Positions 1 to 6,375 are shown, numbered from the stretch's first letter. The stretch: DNA of 8,883 bases from Faucicola sp937889485 (GCA_051653685.1 JBOFWQ010000041.1:1-8883), one strand, 5' to 3'. The notes: generated from the sequence alone by a model not told the origin. Made by a program: numbers and translations.

Positions 1-16
1 ACCAAATGCGCCGTTT

Positions 17-44
17 TTGACATTGTTTTTAAAGTTTTTAAAAA
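17..44 (+). promoter_or_regulatory. candidate pyrC promoter
   Basis: A perfect -35 hexamer TTGACA lies at 17-22. After a 16-base spacer comes TAAAAA at 39-44, a 4/6 match to the -10 consensus. The site is about 28 bases before the pyrC start and overlaps an AT-rich inverted repeat. The -10 is weak, and the upstream gene is outside the window, so readthrough from it cannot be excluded. Confidence 0.35.
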
Positions 45-49
45 ACAAT
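22..49. repeat. AT-rich inverted repeat upstream of pyrC
   Basis: The arm ATTGTTTTTAAA at 22-33 is complementary to TTTAAAAAACAAT at 37-49 with one bulged base. No T-tract follows, so it is a poor intrinsic terminator for an upstream gene. It overlaps the candidate pyrC promoter and could be an operator or simply AT-rich sequence. Confidence 0.4.
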
Positions 50-71
50 TTACTGCTGTTTCGAGGAAATC

Positions 72-1154
72 ATGAGCCAAGTAACATCATCCATTAATAC
101 CCTCACGATCACCGCGCCCGATGATTGGCATATTCACCTGCGTGATGGCGCCGCATTGGCGACCACAGTCCCCCATGCTGCTGCTAGCTTTCGTCGGGCA
201 ATCTGCATGCCAAACTTGGTACCCCCTGTCAAAACCGCGGCTGATGCGCACGCTTACCGTGAGCGAATCTTATCTTATCTGCCCAAAGATAGTATCAGTC
301 AACAATTTGAACCGCTCATGACCTTGTATTTAACCGAGTCATTGACCGCAAAAGATATAGAAGTAGCAGCTGAGGCTGGCGTGGTCAAGGCTGTCAAGCT
401 TTACCCAGCAGGTGCAACCACCAATTCAGCCGATGGCGTGACCAATATTAATCACTGCACTGAGGTAATTGCCAAAATGGAAGCACTGGGCTTACCACTG
501 CTTGTGCATGGTGAGGTGACCCATCACCATATTGATATTTTTGACCGTGAAAAGCGCTTTATTGATGAAGTGATGGTCAATTTGATTGGAAAGTTTCCCA
601 ATTTGAAAATTGTTTTTGAGCACATTACTACCAGTGATGCTGCCGATTTTGTGTTGTCGCAAGGAAAAAACGTGGCGGCAACGATTACCCCTCAGCACCT
701 GTTATTTAACCGCAACCATATGCTAGTAGGCGGTATCAAACCTCACTTTTACTGTTTACCAATTTTAAAGCGCCAAAGTCACCAAAAAGTATTGCTAGAT
801 GTGGCAACCAGCGGCAATCCCAAGTTTTTTATTGGCACCGATTCGGCACCGCATGCCACTCATGCCAAAGAAAATGCCTGTGGCTGTGCAGGGTGCTATA
901 GTGCCTCGATTGCGCTGCCACTGTATGCCCAAGCGTTTGAAAGTGTGGGAAAACTTGATAAACTTGAGGCTTTTACTAGTATTCATGGGGCAAAATTTTA
1001 TGGTTTGCCCGTTAATAGTGACAAAGTAACCTTGGTGCGTGAGGCGTGGCAAGTGCCAGAAAGCTATGCGTACTTAGAAGGCAAAACCATCACACCGCTC
1101 ATGGCAGGACAAACCCTCGATTGGAAAGTGATGCCATTTAATATCGCTATTTGA
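72..1154 (+). CDS. pyrC: dihydroorotase (class II, PyrC)
   Basis: PyrC catalyses the reversible cyclisation of N-carbamoyl-L-aspartate to dihydroorotate, the third step of de novo pyrimidine synthesis, in the cytoplasm. The 360-residue protein carries every landmark of the zinc amidohydrolase fold. These are the metal-binding HIH of DDWHIHLRDG (His20, His22) with substrate-binding Arg24, the expected carbamylated lysine Lys109 in AVKLYPAGATTNS, metal ligands His146 (VHGE) and His184 (FEHITT), and the catalytic aspartate Asp257 in GTDSAPH. The Cys-rich CGCAGC segment after that motif is typical of the E. coli-type (class II) enzyme, and the length fits, allowing for a slightly extended N-terminus. 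The ATG at 72 follows GAGGA at 63-67. rnt begins 35 bases downstream with no terminator between, so the two probably share a transcript. Confidence 0.98.
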   Translation: MSQVTSSINTLTITAPDDWHIHLRDGAALATTVPHAAASFRRAICMPNLVPPVKTAADAHAYRERILSYLPKDSISQQFEPLMTLYLTESLTAKDIEVAAEAGVVKAVKLYPAGATTNSADGVTNINHCTEVIAKMEALGLPLLVHGEVTHHHIDIFDREKRFIDEVMVNLIGKFPNLKIVFEHITTSDAADFVLSQGKNVAATITPQHLLFNRNHMLVGGIKPHFYCLPILKRQSHQKVLLDVATSGNPKFFIGTDSAPHATHAKENACGCAGCYSASIALPLYAQAFESVGKLDKLEAFTSIHGAKFYGLPVNSDKVTLVREAWQVPESYAYLEGKTITPLMAGQTLDWKVMPFNIAI

Positions 1155-1189
1155 TTTTTTTATTTTTGTGTTAACGCGCTAGGCAATTT

Positions 1190-1942
1190 ATGACCCCCTC
1201 AACTGAACCCATGACCATCGCCAACCGTTTTCGTCATTATTTACCTGTGGTGGTAGATGTCGAGACGGCTGGCTTTAATCCGCAGACAGATGCTTTACTA
1301 GAGATTGCTTGTATCCCTATTTTGCTCGATGACCACGGGCGTTTTTATGCGGGGGAAGCGGTAAGTGCGCATATTGAACCCTTTGAGGGTGCCAATCTTG
1401 AACAGCGAGCGCTGCAGTTTACTGGTATCAATCCGCATAGCCCATTGCGTAAAGCCATTGCAGAAGATGAAAAAACCGCGATTCGTCGTATTTTTAAACA
1501 TTTAAAAACCGTGCGTCAGCAAACCCAATGTACCAAATGCATCTTGGTGGGACATAATGCCCACTTTGATTTGGGTTTTTTAAATGCGCTGATAGAACGT
1601 ACCCACAGTAAAAACCAAAGCCAATTTCACCAGTTTTCTGTATTAGATACGGTCACTTTGTCGGCATTGGCATTTGGACAAACCGTGCTTGCCCGTGCGT
1701 GCAAATATGCAGGCATTGATTTTGATGGCAGCGCCGCGCACTCTGCATTGTACGATACCCAAAAAACCGCTGAGCTATTTTGCTATATTCTCAATGAATT
1801 TGCGATGCTTGTACCCAATATTTGTCAAGATGACAGTGATGGGGAGAATGACAGTAACAGTAATAATGAGGAAGTAAACAGGGAAGTAGTGACAGACCAA
1901 AGCGCAACCGACCCAGCCGCAATGAATGGTACGTCAAATTAA
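1190..1942 (+). CDS. rnt: ribonuclease T (DEDDh 3'-5' exoribonuclease)
   Basis: RNase T trims 3' ends of tRNA (CCA turnover) and matures 5S/23S rRNA and other stable RNAs; the family acts as a cytoplasmic dimer. The DEDDh residues are all visible: Asp23 and Glu25 in VVVDVETAGF (Exo I), Asp127 in GHNAHFDLGF (Exo II), and His184 with Asp189 in HSALYDT (Exo III). The core ends near residue 212. After it comes a tail of about 38 residues rich in Asp, Asn, Ser and Glu (DDSDGENDSNSNNEE), making the protein 250 residues against about 215 in E. coli. The ATG at 1190 has only a weak AGG at 1181-1183. A second ATG at 1211 (residue 8) also keeps the whole domain but has no better ribosome site. The gene probably forms an operon with pyrC, and no clear terminator is seen before the convergent gene at 1999. 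Confidence 0.95.
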   Translation: MTPSTEPMTIANRFRHYLPVVVDVETAGFNPQTDALLEIACIPILLDDHGRFYAGEAVSAHIEPFEGANLEQRALQFTGINPHSPLRKAIAEDEKTAIRRIFKHLKTVRQQTQCTKCILVGHNAHFDLGFLNALIERTHSKNQSQFHQFSVLDTVTLSALAFGQTVLARACKYAGIDFDGSAAHSALYDTQKTAELFCYILNEFAMLVPNICQDDSDGENDSNSNNEEVNREVVTDQSATDPAAMNGTSN

Positions 1943-1998
1943 AATTGGCAAAAAACGATAAATGTTAAATAAAATAACGCTGGTTGGGTAGTAATGGG

Positions 1999-3132
1999 CT
2001 AGGTTTTTACCCCGATTAATACACCCACCATCAGCAATAATAAAGCAATGAGACCAAAGATGAGGCGTTTTAGGTACTGATTGTCTGCTTGCTTTGTTTG
2101 CTGCAATACCGATAGATTGGCAATGGCTTGGGTCATACGTAAGGCTTCTGTATGACCGTGGGCGGCGGCTTGTTCTAGCCAAAACTCACCTTGCGTGCTA
2201 TCTTGTGGCAGTAAGTGTCCAGCATAATATAGCTTGCTCAGCAGTTTTTCTGCGCGACTGTCCTGCTGTTTTGCGGCGGCTTGTAGCAGTGCCAGCGCCT
2301 GTTCACTATCTTGGGTTATGCCAAGTGCGGCATTGCCCTCAAATAGCCACAGTGCCTGACGTAACATGGCATCGCTGACACCCTCGTTGGCAAACTGCTC
2401 AATAAGCGGCACCGCGTGTTGAGGCTTGGCGGACATTGGCGCGGTGATGGGTGGGTTGGATGCGGATAAAGCGGGCAAGTCACGGCTGTTGTCTGCCTCA
2501 AATGTTCTTACATCAAAAACAGCTTGTTGGTAGATTAAGGCAGCTGTTTCGGTCAGCGTCGCTGTGGATAAGTCAATGTTTTGTAGGTCGGTGGCTAGTT
2601 CGGCAAAAATGGCGTGTTGTTTGACAATCGCTTGCGACTGGAGAATGGATTTACGCTGATTAAGTAAACCTTGATGAAGGGTGGGGTTGGCAAGGGCGGC
2701 GGCAACTTTGGCTTCATATTGGGCGATTTCTTCGGCTTGTTGTTTTTGCGCCAAGGCTTGCTGCTGTTGTAATAGTGCTTGCGGTGCGTTGGCTGGTGCA
2801 ACTGCCTGCCGCGAGGACAAGCTTTGGTTGTCTGTTTTGGGCGTTATGTCGGGTTGTTTTGGCGTTTGAGAGCGGCTAGCAGGCGCGTGATGCACCCTAA
2901 TGATAGGGAGCTGGGTCTGTTGAGGTGTGGGCGCTACCCTAGCGCGGGTGTCGGTGCTTTGCGGCACTCGCATAGCCGCTTGGCGAAAATCAGGGATGCC
3001 TTTGTAATGAATATAATCAACGCGCGGTAAATCATCCTCAACTAGCCTGTCATTGGGGTATTTGCGGTCAATAAGCGGATTATCTTCATCCGTTAAGGTA
3101 AAAAAATTAGCAGAAAAATTGGGCGTCATCAT
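1999..3132 (-). CDS. uncharacterised Sel1-like repeat protein with C-terminal membrane anchor
   Basis: I do not recognise this as a named gene. From the ATG at 3132 it has 377 residues. Residues 1-50 are acidic and aromatic-rich (TLTDEDNPLIDRKYP). Residues 55-115 are Pro/Gln/Ser-rich and probably disordered. Residues 117-145 are Gln/Ala-rich with coiled-coil character. Residues 257-332 hold two Sel1/TPR-like units (LFEGNAALGITQDSEQALAL and the following KLYYAG...WLEQAAAHGHTEA). Residues 357-374 form one hydrophobic helix, leaving only a three-residue tail. No signal peptide is visible, so a tail-anchored protein with a cytoplasmic body is inferred, probably a scaffold. The same frame extends upstream to an ATG at 3180 and a GTG at 3234. 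The GTG abuts the scoAB terminator and the ATG at 3180 lies upstream of the transcript start predicted from the promoter at 3166-3194, so 3132 is preferred. No start has a good Shine-Dalgarno. It stands alone, convergent with rnt. Confidence 0.8.
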   Translation of the reverse strand: MMTPNFSANFFTLTDEDNPLIDRKYPNDRLVEDDLPRVDYIHYKGIPDFRQAAMRVPQSTDTRARVAPTPQQTQLPIIRVHHAPASRSQTPKQPDITPKTDNQSLSSRQAVAPANAPQALLQQQQALAQKQQAEEIAQYEAKVAAALANPTLHQGLLNQRKSILQSQAIVKQHAIFAELATDLQNIDLSTATLTETAALIYQQAVFDVRTFEADNSRDLPALSASNPPITAPMSAKPQHAVPLIEQFANEGVSDAMLRQALWLFEGNAALGITQDSEQALALLQAAAKQQDSRAEKLLSKLYYAGHLLPQDSTQGEFWLEQAAAHGHTEALRMTQAIANLSVLQQTKQADNQYLKRLIFGLIALLLLMVGVLIGVKT

Positions 3133-3165
3133 CAATGATAAAAAGTCTAAAAAAGAATCACTTTT

Positions 3166-3194
3166 AGTATAAAGCCTCATGCTTGTCAAGTAAA
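3166..3194 (-). promoter_or_regulatory. candidate promoter of the Sel1-repeat gene
   Basis: On the minus strand TTTACT (3194-3189, 4/6 match to the -35) and TATACT (3171-3166, 5/6 match to the -10) are separated by exactly 17 bases. Transcription would start near 3159, just upstream of the ATG at 3132 and just downstream of the scoAB terminator. This is consistent with an independent transcription unit. Confidence 0.4.
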
Positions 3195-3234
3195 AGTCCC
3201 TTGTATAGCACGCAAATACGGTAACCGTAACCAC

Positions 3235-3258
3235 AAAAAAGGACGGCAGTTGCCATCC
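3235..3258 (-). terminator. rho-independent terminator of scoAB
   Basis: Reading the minus strand, GGATGGC pairs with GCCGTCC (seven pairs, one G-U) around the tetraloop AACT, and six Ts follow directly. It sits 31 bases after the scoB stop codon, so it ends the scoA-scoB transcript. Confidence 0.88.
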
Positions 3259-3289
3259 TCATGGTAAGATTGTAAACTGTAAGCGGCAC

Positions 3290-3931
3290 TTATGGTGACG
3301 AAGCTTGTATGATCGGAACGGGTGTCTTGGCTTGCAGCACGTCAAAACTAACCCCATCTGCCAATTCAACCAATTGAAGCCCGTGATCGGTGACATCTAA
3401 AATCGCCAAGTCGCTAATAATGCGATTAACCACTTTTTGCCCTGTCAACGGCAAGGTGCAAGCAGGTAGTACCTTGGGTTCACCATGTTTGTTGGTATGT
3501 TCCATCAGTACAATGACGCGCTGTACACCCGCTACCAAATCCATGGCACCGCCCATGCCTTTGACCATTTTGCCTGGAATCATCCAGTTGGCAAGGTCGC
3601 CCTGTTCAGACACTTCCATTGCGCCCAAAATCGCCAAGTTGACCTTGCCGCCTCGAATCATGGCAAAAGATTGTGAGCTTGAAAAAAAGCTGGCCCCTGT
3701 GGCAGTGGTGACGGTTTGTTTGCCTGCATTGATCAAATCGGGGTCAACGTTGTCAGCGGTTGGAAACTCGCCAATCCCGAGCAAGCCGTTTTCAGATTGT
3801 AGCCAAACGTTGACGCCGTCAGGGATATAATTGGCAACCAGCGTGGGCAAACCAATACCGAGGTTGACATAATAGCCGTCTTGTAATTCTTTGGCTGCTC
3901 TTTGTGCCATTTGTTCGCGTGTCCAAGCCAT
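3290..3931 (-). CDS. scoB: succinyl-CoA:3-ketoacid CoA-transferase subunit B
   Basis: This is the beta subunit of the heteromeric enzyme that moves CoA from succinyl-CoA to acetoacetate, feeding acetoacetyl-CoA into thiolysis; it acts in the cytoplasm with ScoA. The 213-residue protein has the catalytic-glutamate motif SENGLLGIG (Glu47). It also has the family stretches VNLGIGLPTLVANYIPDG (residues 22-39), MEVSEQGDLANWMIPGKMVKG (from residue 105) and PLTGQKVV (residues 161-168). It closely follows B. subtilis ScoB as I remember it. The frame is open for 48 more codons upstream, but the ATG at 3931 has AGGGAGG six bases before it and gives the usual family N-terminus (MAWTREQMAQRAAKEL). The Shine-Dalgarno overlaps the scoA stop codon and the genes are 10 bases apart, which suggests coupled translation. 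PcaJ or AtoA are alternative family members but fit less well. Confidence 0.96.
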   Translation of the reverse strand: MAWTREQMAQRAAKELQDGYYVNLGIGLPTLVANYIPDGVNVWLQSENGLLGIGEFPTADNVDPDLINAGKQTVTTATGASFFSSSQSFAMIRGGKVNLAILGAMEVSEQGDLANWMIPGKMVKGMGGAMDLVAGVQRVIVLMEHTNKHGEPKVLPACTLPLTGQKVVNRIISDLAILDVTDHGLQLVELADGVSFDVLQAKTPVPIIQASSP

Positions 3932-3941
3932 GATTGCCTCC

Positions 3942-4658
3942 CTATGCGTTTTCTTGAGTTTGTTCTTTGATGGTGGTTTTTTCGATGCGTTTTTCTGGCT
4001 GGCTGTTGACCACAATGCGGTGTACGTAAATTCCTGGTAGATGAATTTGGTCGGGGTCAATACTGCCTGTCTCAACCAATTCTTCGACTTCTACTATAGT
4101 GATTTTGCCTGCGGTAGCCACATCGGGGTTAAAGTTACGCGCGGTTTTATTAAACACCAAATTGCCTGCCTTGTCGGCTTTTTGCGCTTTGACCAATGCT
4201 ACATCCGCGACCAATGAGCGCTCCAAAATATAGGTGCGTCCATCAAATTCGCGTGCTTCTTTGCCTTCGGCAATTTGTGTGCCAACACCCGTGGCGGTAA
4301 AAAATGCGGGAATCCCTGCACCGCCTGCCCGTAGTTTTTCTGCCAAGGTACCTTGTGGCGTTAACTCAACTTCTAATTCACCTGATAAAAACTGGCGCTC
4401 AAATTCTTTGTTTTCACCCACGTAGGAGGCAATCATCTTTTTGATTTGGCGTGTTTCAAGTAGCAGTCCTAAGCCAAAGCCATCAACGCCTGCGTTGTTG
4501 CTGATACAGGTTAAGTCTTTTACACCGCTGTTGCGCAAGGCTAAAATCAGCGCTTCAGGAATCCCGCACAGTCCAAACCCACCAACCGCTAAGATTTGTC
4601 CGTCTTTTATCACGCCTTCAAGGGCAGCGGCTGCATTGTCATATACTTTATTAGTCAT
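3942..4658 (-). CDS. scoA: succinyl-CoA:3-ketoacid CoA-transferase subunit A
   Basis: This is the alpha subunit partnering ScoB; the reaction is succinyl-CoA plus acetoacetate to succinate plus acetoacetyl-CoA. The 238-residue protein shows the glycine-rich CoA-transferase family I signature GGFGLCGIPE (residues 26-35). It also shows SYVGENKEFERQFLSGELEVEL (from residue 78, typical of SCOT rather than PcaI), PQGTLAEKLRAGGAGIPAF (residues 101-119) and NLVFNKTARNFNP (residues 166-178). The C-terminal EKRIEKTT matches ScoA proteins. The ATG at 4658 follows AAGGAG at a seven-base spacing. The leader carries a three-copy 15-bp repeat. The operon here consists of only scoA and scoB, with no adjacent regulator, thiolase, hydroxybutyrate dehydrogenase or permease in view, so the physiological trigger cannot be read from context. 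Confidence 0.97.
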   Translation of the reverse strand: MTNKVYDNAAAALEGVIKDGQILAVGGFGLCGIPEALILALRNSGVKDLTCISNNAGVDGFGLGLLLETRQIKKMIASYVGENKEFERQFLSGELEVELTPQGTLAEKLRAGGAGIPAFFTATGVGTQIAEGKEAREFDGRTYILERSLVADVALVKAQKADKAGNLVFNKTARNFNPDVATAGKITIVEVEELVETGSIDPDQIHLPGIYVHRIVVNSQPEKRIEKTTIKEQTQENA

Positions 4659-4680
4659 TCATTCACTCCTTGTTTAAACC

Positions 4681-4725
4681 ATGTTGATTTAACCCATGTT
4701 TATTTAATTCATGTTTATTTATTAA
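4681..4725. repeat. three tandem 15-bp repeats in the scoA leader
   Basis: On the plus strand the units are ATGTTGATTTAACCC (4681-4695), ATGTTTATTTAATTC (4696-4710) and ATGTTTATTTATTAA (4711-4725). The first 11 bases are nearly invariant and the last four vary. They lie 23 bases upstream of the scoA start. On the minus strand the repeats, with the sequence flanking them toward scoA, place three ATG-NNT-TAA mini-ORFs at 4712-4704, 4697-4689 and 4682-4674. The gap 4659-4963 otherwise holds the fxsA terminator, and no convincing scoA promoter hexamers were found. Confidence 0.75.
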
Positions 4726-4911
4726 GGTGTTGGGATAAAATGATGGCGATAAGCTGCTACGATGATTGACTGATTATGTGTTATACATCGAAACAGTTTG
4801 TCTCATTTTAATGGTGTCATGCTTAATATAGCCCTAAGTAAATCATATTGCCACACTTTTTGCAAAACCAAATCGGGTTTTTTTGTACCTATTTTGGTAT
4901 AACATTGACAT

Positions 4912-4944
4912 AAAAAAAGACACGCTTAGCATGTCTTTTTTTTT
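4912..4944 (-). terminator. rho-independent terminator of fxsA
   Basis: On the minus strand GACATGC pairs with GCGTGTC (seven pairs, one G-U) around the loop TAA, followed by seven Ts. A-tracts before and T-tracts after make it nearly symmetric. The odd pair is U-G in the minus-strand RNA but a C-A mismatch in the plus-strand RNA, which favours minus-strand use. It begins about 20 bases after the fxsA stop. Confidence 0.85.
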
Positions 4945-4963
4945 GATTTGTTTGATTGGTGGT

Positions 4964-5578
4964 TTAATCATCATTGGCAGAGCGGGTGATGCGCTTGGCA
5001 TTGCCGTTTACGGTTTTGGCTTTGCCGTCTACGGTGGTGCCAAATTTACTACCACTGGCGTTATTGGGGTTACCAAAACCACCAAACGGACTATTTGCCC
5101 CAAATGGATTGTTGCCACCAAAGGGGCTATTAGCACCGCCCATGCCGCCAAATTGCGAGGGATCAATGCCGCCCATGCGGCTAGAAACCATTTGCATGAG
5201 CTTTTCGGGGTTTTTGGTGGCGTAATCTTTGGCAAGCGCTTTAAATTTATTTTGTACCGCGGGCAACAATACCAGCATGGCGACTATGTCACTTAAAATA
5301 CCTGGTAACACCAACAAAATGCCTGCAATTGAAAAAGCAATCGCTTTGACTACCGTATTTTCTTGGGGGCGCATGGCAGGGTTGAGCATTGCCATCTGTG
5401 CTTGTCCTGCCATGGGTTTTAAGGTGGCAATGCCTTTTTTGATGAGCGCAAACCCGATAAACCCTGCAATAATAAACCAGCCAAACACCCACCAGCCACT
5501 CACAAATTGCCCAATTAGATACCAAACAAGCATCTCAATAATTAACCATACAATTGCAATGCCGACAATATTTCCCAT
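4964..5578 (-). CDS. fxsA: FxsA family inner-membrane protein
   Basis: FxsA proteins are small cytoplasmic-membrane proteins; overproduction of E. coli FxsA alleviates F-plasmid exclusion of phage T7, but the normal role is unclear. From the ATG at 5578 this one has 204 residues. The family core covers about residues 1-125: a first helix (about 4-24) with the characteristic Glu15, a second helix (about 29-47) ending in ALIKKG, and the hydrophobic family hallmark LLVLPGILSDIVAMLVLLP (residues 88-106). Residues 136-176 form a Gly/Asn/Phe/Pro-rich tail with three NSPFG/NNPFG units, then a basic and polar end. The frame also opens at a TTG (5596), but the ATG at 5578 gives the usual family N-terminus. 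AGGA lies 11 bases before it, rather far. The gene is divergent from ruvC and ends at its own terminator. Confidence 0.9.
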   Translation of the reverse strand: MGNIVGIAIVWLIIEMLVWYLIGQFVSGWWVFGWFIIAGFIGFALIKKGIATLKPMAGQAQMAMLNPAMRPQENTVVKAIAFSIAGILLVLPGILSDIVAMLVLLPAVQNKFKALAKDYATKNPEKLMQMVSSRMGGIDPSQFGGMGGANSPFGGNNPFGANSPFGGFGNPNNASGSKFGTTVDGKAKTVNGNAKRITRSANDD

Positions 5579-5646
5579 GAATGTGCTTATCCTCAATCAG
5601 TGTTTTATCAATAACTTGCAAAGTACCTTGCAAAAAACTTGCGTCT

Positions 5647-5675
5647 ATAATGGGGTTAAATGCGCGAACTATCAA
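5647..5675 (-). promoter_or_regulatory. candidate fxsA promoter
   Basis: On the minus strand TTGATA (5675-5670, 5/6 match to the -35) lies 17 bases from CATTAT (5652-5647, 4/6 match to the -10). Two TTGCAA palindromes, at 5616-5621 and 5628-5633, lie just downstream in the leader. The prediction is moderate to weak. Confidence 0.35.
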
Positions 5676-5722
5676 ACGTTTTTTGCCAGTTTTTGCAAAT
5701 TTTCAATTAAAATAGGGAGAAA

Positions 5723-5731
5723 TGTTATAAT
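5723..5731 (+). promoter_or_regulatory. extended -10 promoter of ruvC
   Basis: TGTTATAAT is a perfect -10 hexamer (TATAAT, 5726-5731) with the TG extension one base upstream. No good -35 is present, as expected for extended -10 promoters. Transcription would start near 5738, giving a leader of about 24 bases before ruvC. Confidence 0.65.
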
Positions 5732-5761
5732 TGCCTTTTTTTTCTAATTTGAAATGATGTT

Positions 5762-6352
5762 ATGAGTATTTTTATTGGGATTGACCCAGGCTCACGCATG
5801 ACAGGCTACGGTATTATTCGCCAAGTGGATGATCGGCTAGAGTTTTTGGATGCGGGTACCATTTTTACTGAAGCTGAACGTATGCCAGAACGCCTAAAGC
5901 GTATTTTTGCAGGTATTACTCGCATTGTGGCGCATTACCGCAAATACACTGATGAGCCCATGTCAGCTGCTATTGAGCAAGTGTTTATGGCAAGTAATCC
6001 TGATTCAGCGCTAAAACTTGGGCAGGCAAGGGGTGCTGCAATTGCCGCGTTGATGGCGCAAGAGCTTGAGGTGGAGGAGTATACCGCAAGACAAATCAAG
6101 CAAGCGGTGTGTGGGTACGGTGCGGCAGATAAGGCGCAGGTACAAGCCATGGTAATGCGGCTGTTAAACCTTGAGTTATGCCCCCAAGCAGATGCGGCAG
6201 ATGGCTTGGCGTGTGCCATTTGTCACGCCTATCATCAGCATAGCCTTAATAAATTGCTAATTGGTGCGGGGATGGGCAGCGGCACCAACCAACGTTCAAA
6301 GAAAAAAGGACGTTGGCGTCTGACTGAGGTGCCGTTGGTCAGTCGCAAATAA
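5762..6352 (+). CDS. ruvC: crossover junction endodeoxyribonuclease RuvC
   Basis: RuvC is the dimeric, magnesium-dependent resolvase that cuts Holliday junctions symmetrically, working with the RuvAB branch-migration motor in recombinational repair. All four catalytic acidic residues are visible: Asp8 in IGIDPGSRMTGYG, Glu72 in AAIEQVFMASNP, and Asp144 and Asp147 in PQADAADGLACAICHAY. The DNA-contacting aromatic Phe75 and the basic stretch ARQIKQAVCGYGAADKAQV (residues 109-127) are also present. At 196 residues it is slightly longer than the E. coli protein, with a basic C-terminal tail (RSKKKGRWR). The ATG at 5762 gives the normal N-terminus but lacks a recognisable Shine-Dalgarno; ATG triplets at 5754 and 5757 just upstream are out of frame. 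ruvA and ruvB are not in the window. The gene is transcribed alone from an extended -10 promoter to a terminator at 6376-6422. Confidence 0.98.
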   Translation: MSIFIGIDPGSRMTGYGIIRQVDDRLEFLDAGTIFTEAERMPERLKRIFAGITRIVAHYRKYTDEPMSAAIEQVFMASNPDSALKLGQARGAAIAALMAQELEVEEYTARQIKQAVCGYGAADKAQVQAMVMRLLNLELCPQADAADGLACAICHAYHQHSLNKLLIGAGMGSGTNQRSKKKGRWRLTEVPLVSRK

Positions 6353-6375
6353 AACACAAATACTGGTTTTATTGG

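Noticed and set aside
1943..1998. Possible bidirectional terminator between rnt and the convergent Sel1 gene
   Set aside because: Only short broken complementarity (such as GTTA/TAAC around an AT-rich loop) is present; no stable stem with a T-tract could be drawn on either strand.
3390..3830. Plus-strand open frame of 146 codons opposite scoB
   Set aside because: It lies entirely antisense to a well-conserved CoA-transferase subunit and its composition is that of a shadow frame; no independent start signals are visible.
3932..4075. 48-codon N-terminal extension of scoB
   Set aside because: It overlaps the scoA coding sequence, is unlike any CoA-transferase N-terminus, and the ATG at 3931 has an excellent Shine-Dalgarno.
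4864..4884. AAAACC/GGTTTT mini-stem followed by Ts on the plus strand
   Set aside because: Six mostly A-T pairs with no plus-strand gene upstream to terminate; likely chance in AT-rich DNA.
4883..5296. Plus-strand open frame of 137 codons starting at a TTG and rich in Gly/Ala
   Set aside because: It runs through the fxsA terminator and is antisense to the Gly-rich fxsA C-terminus, whose codons create the frame. It has no ribosome site and no recognisable domain.
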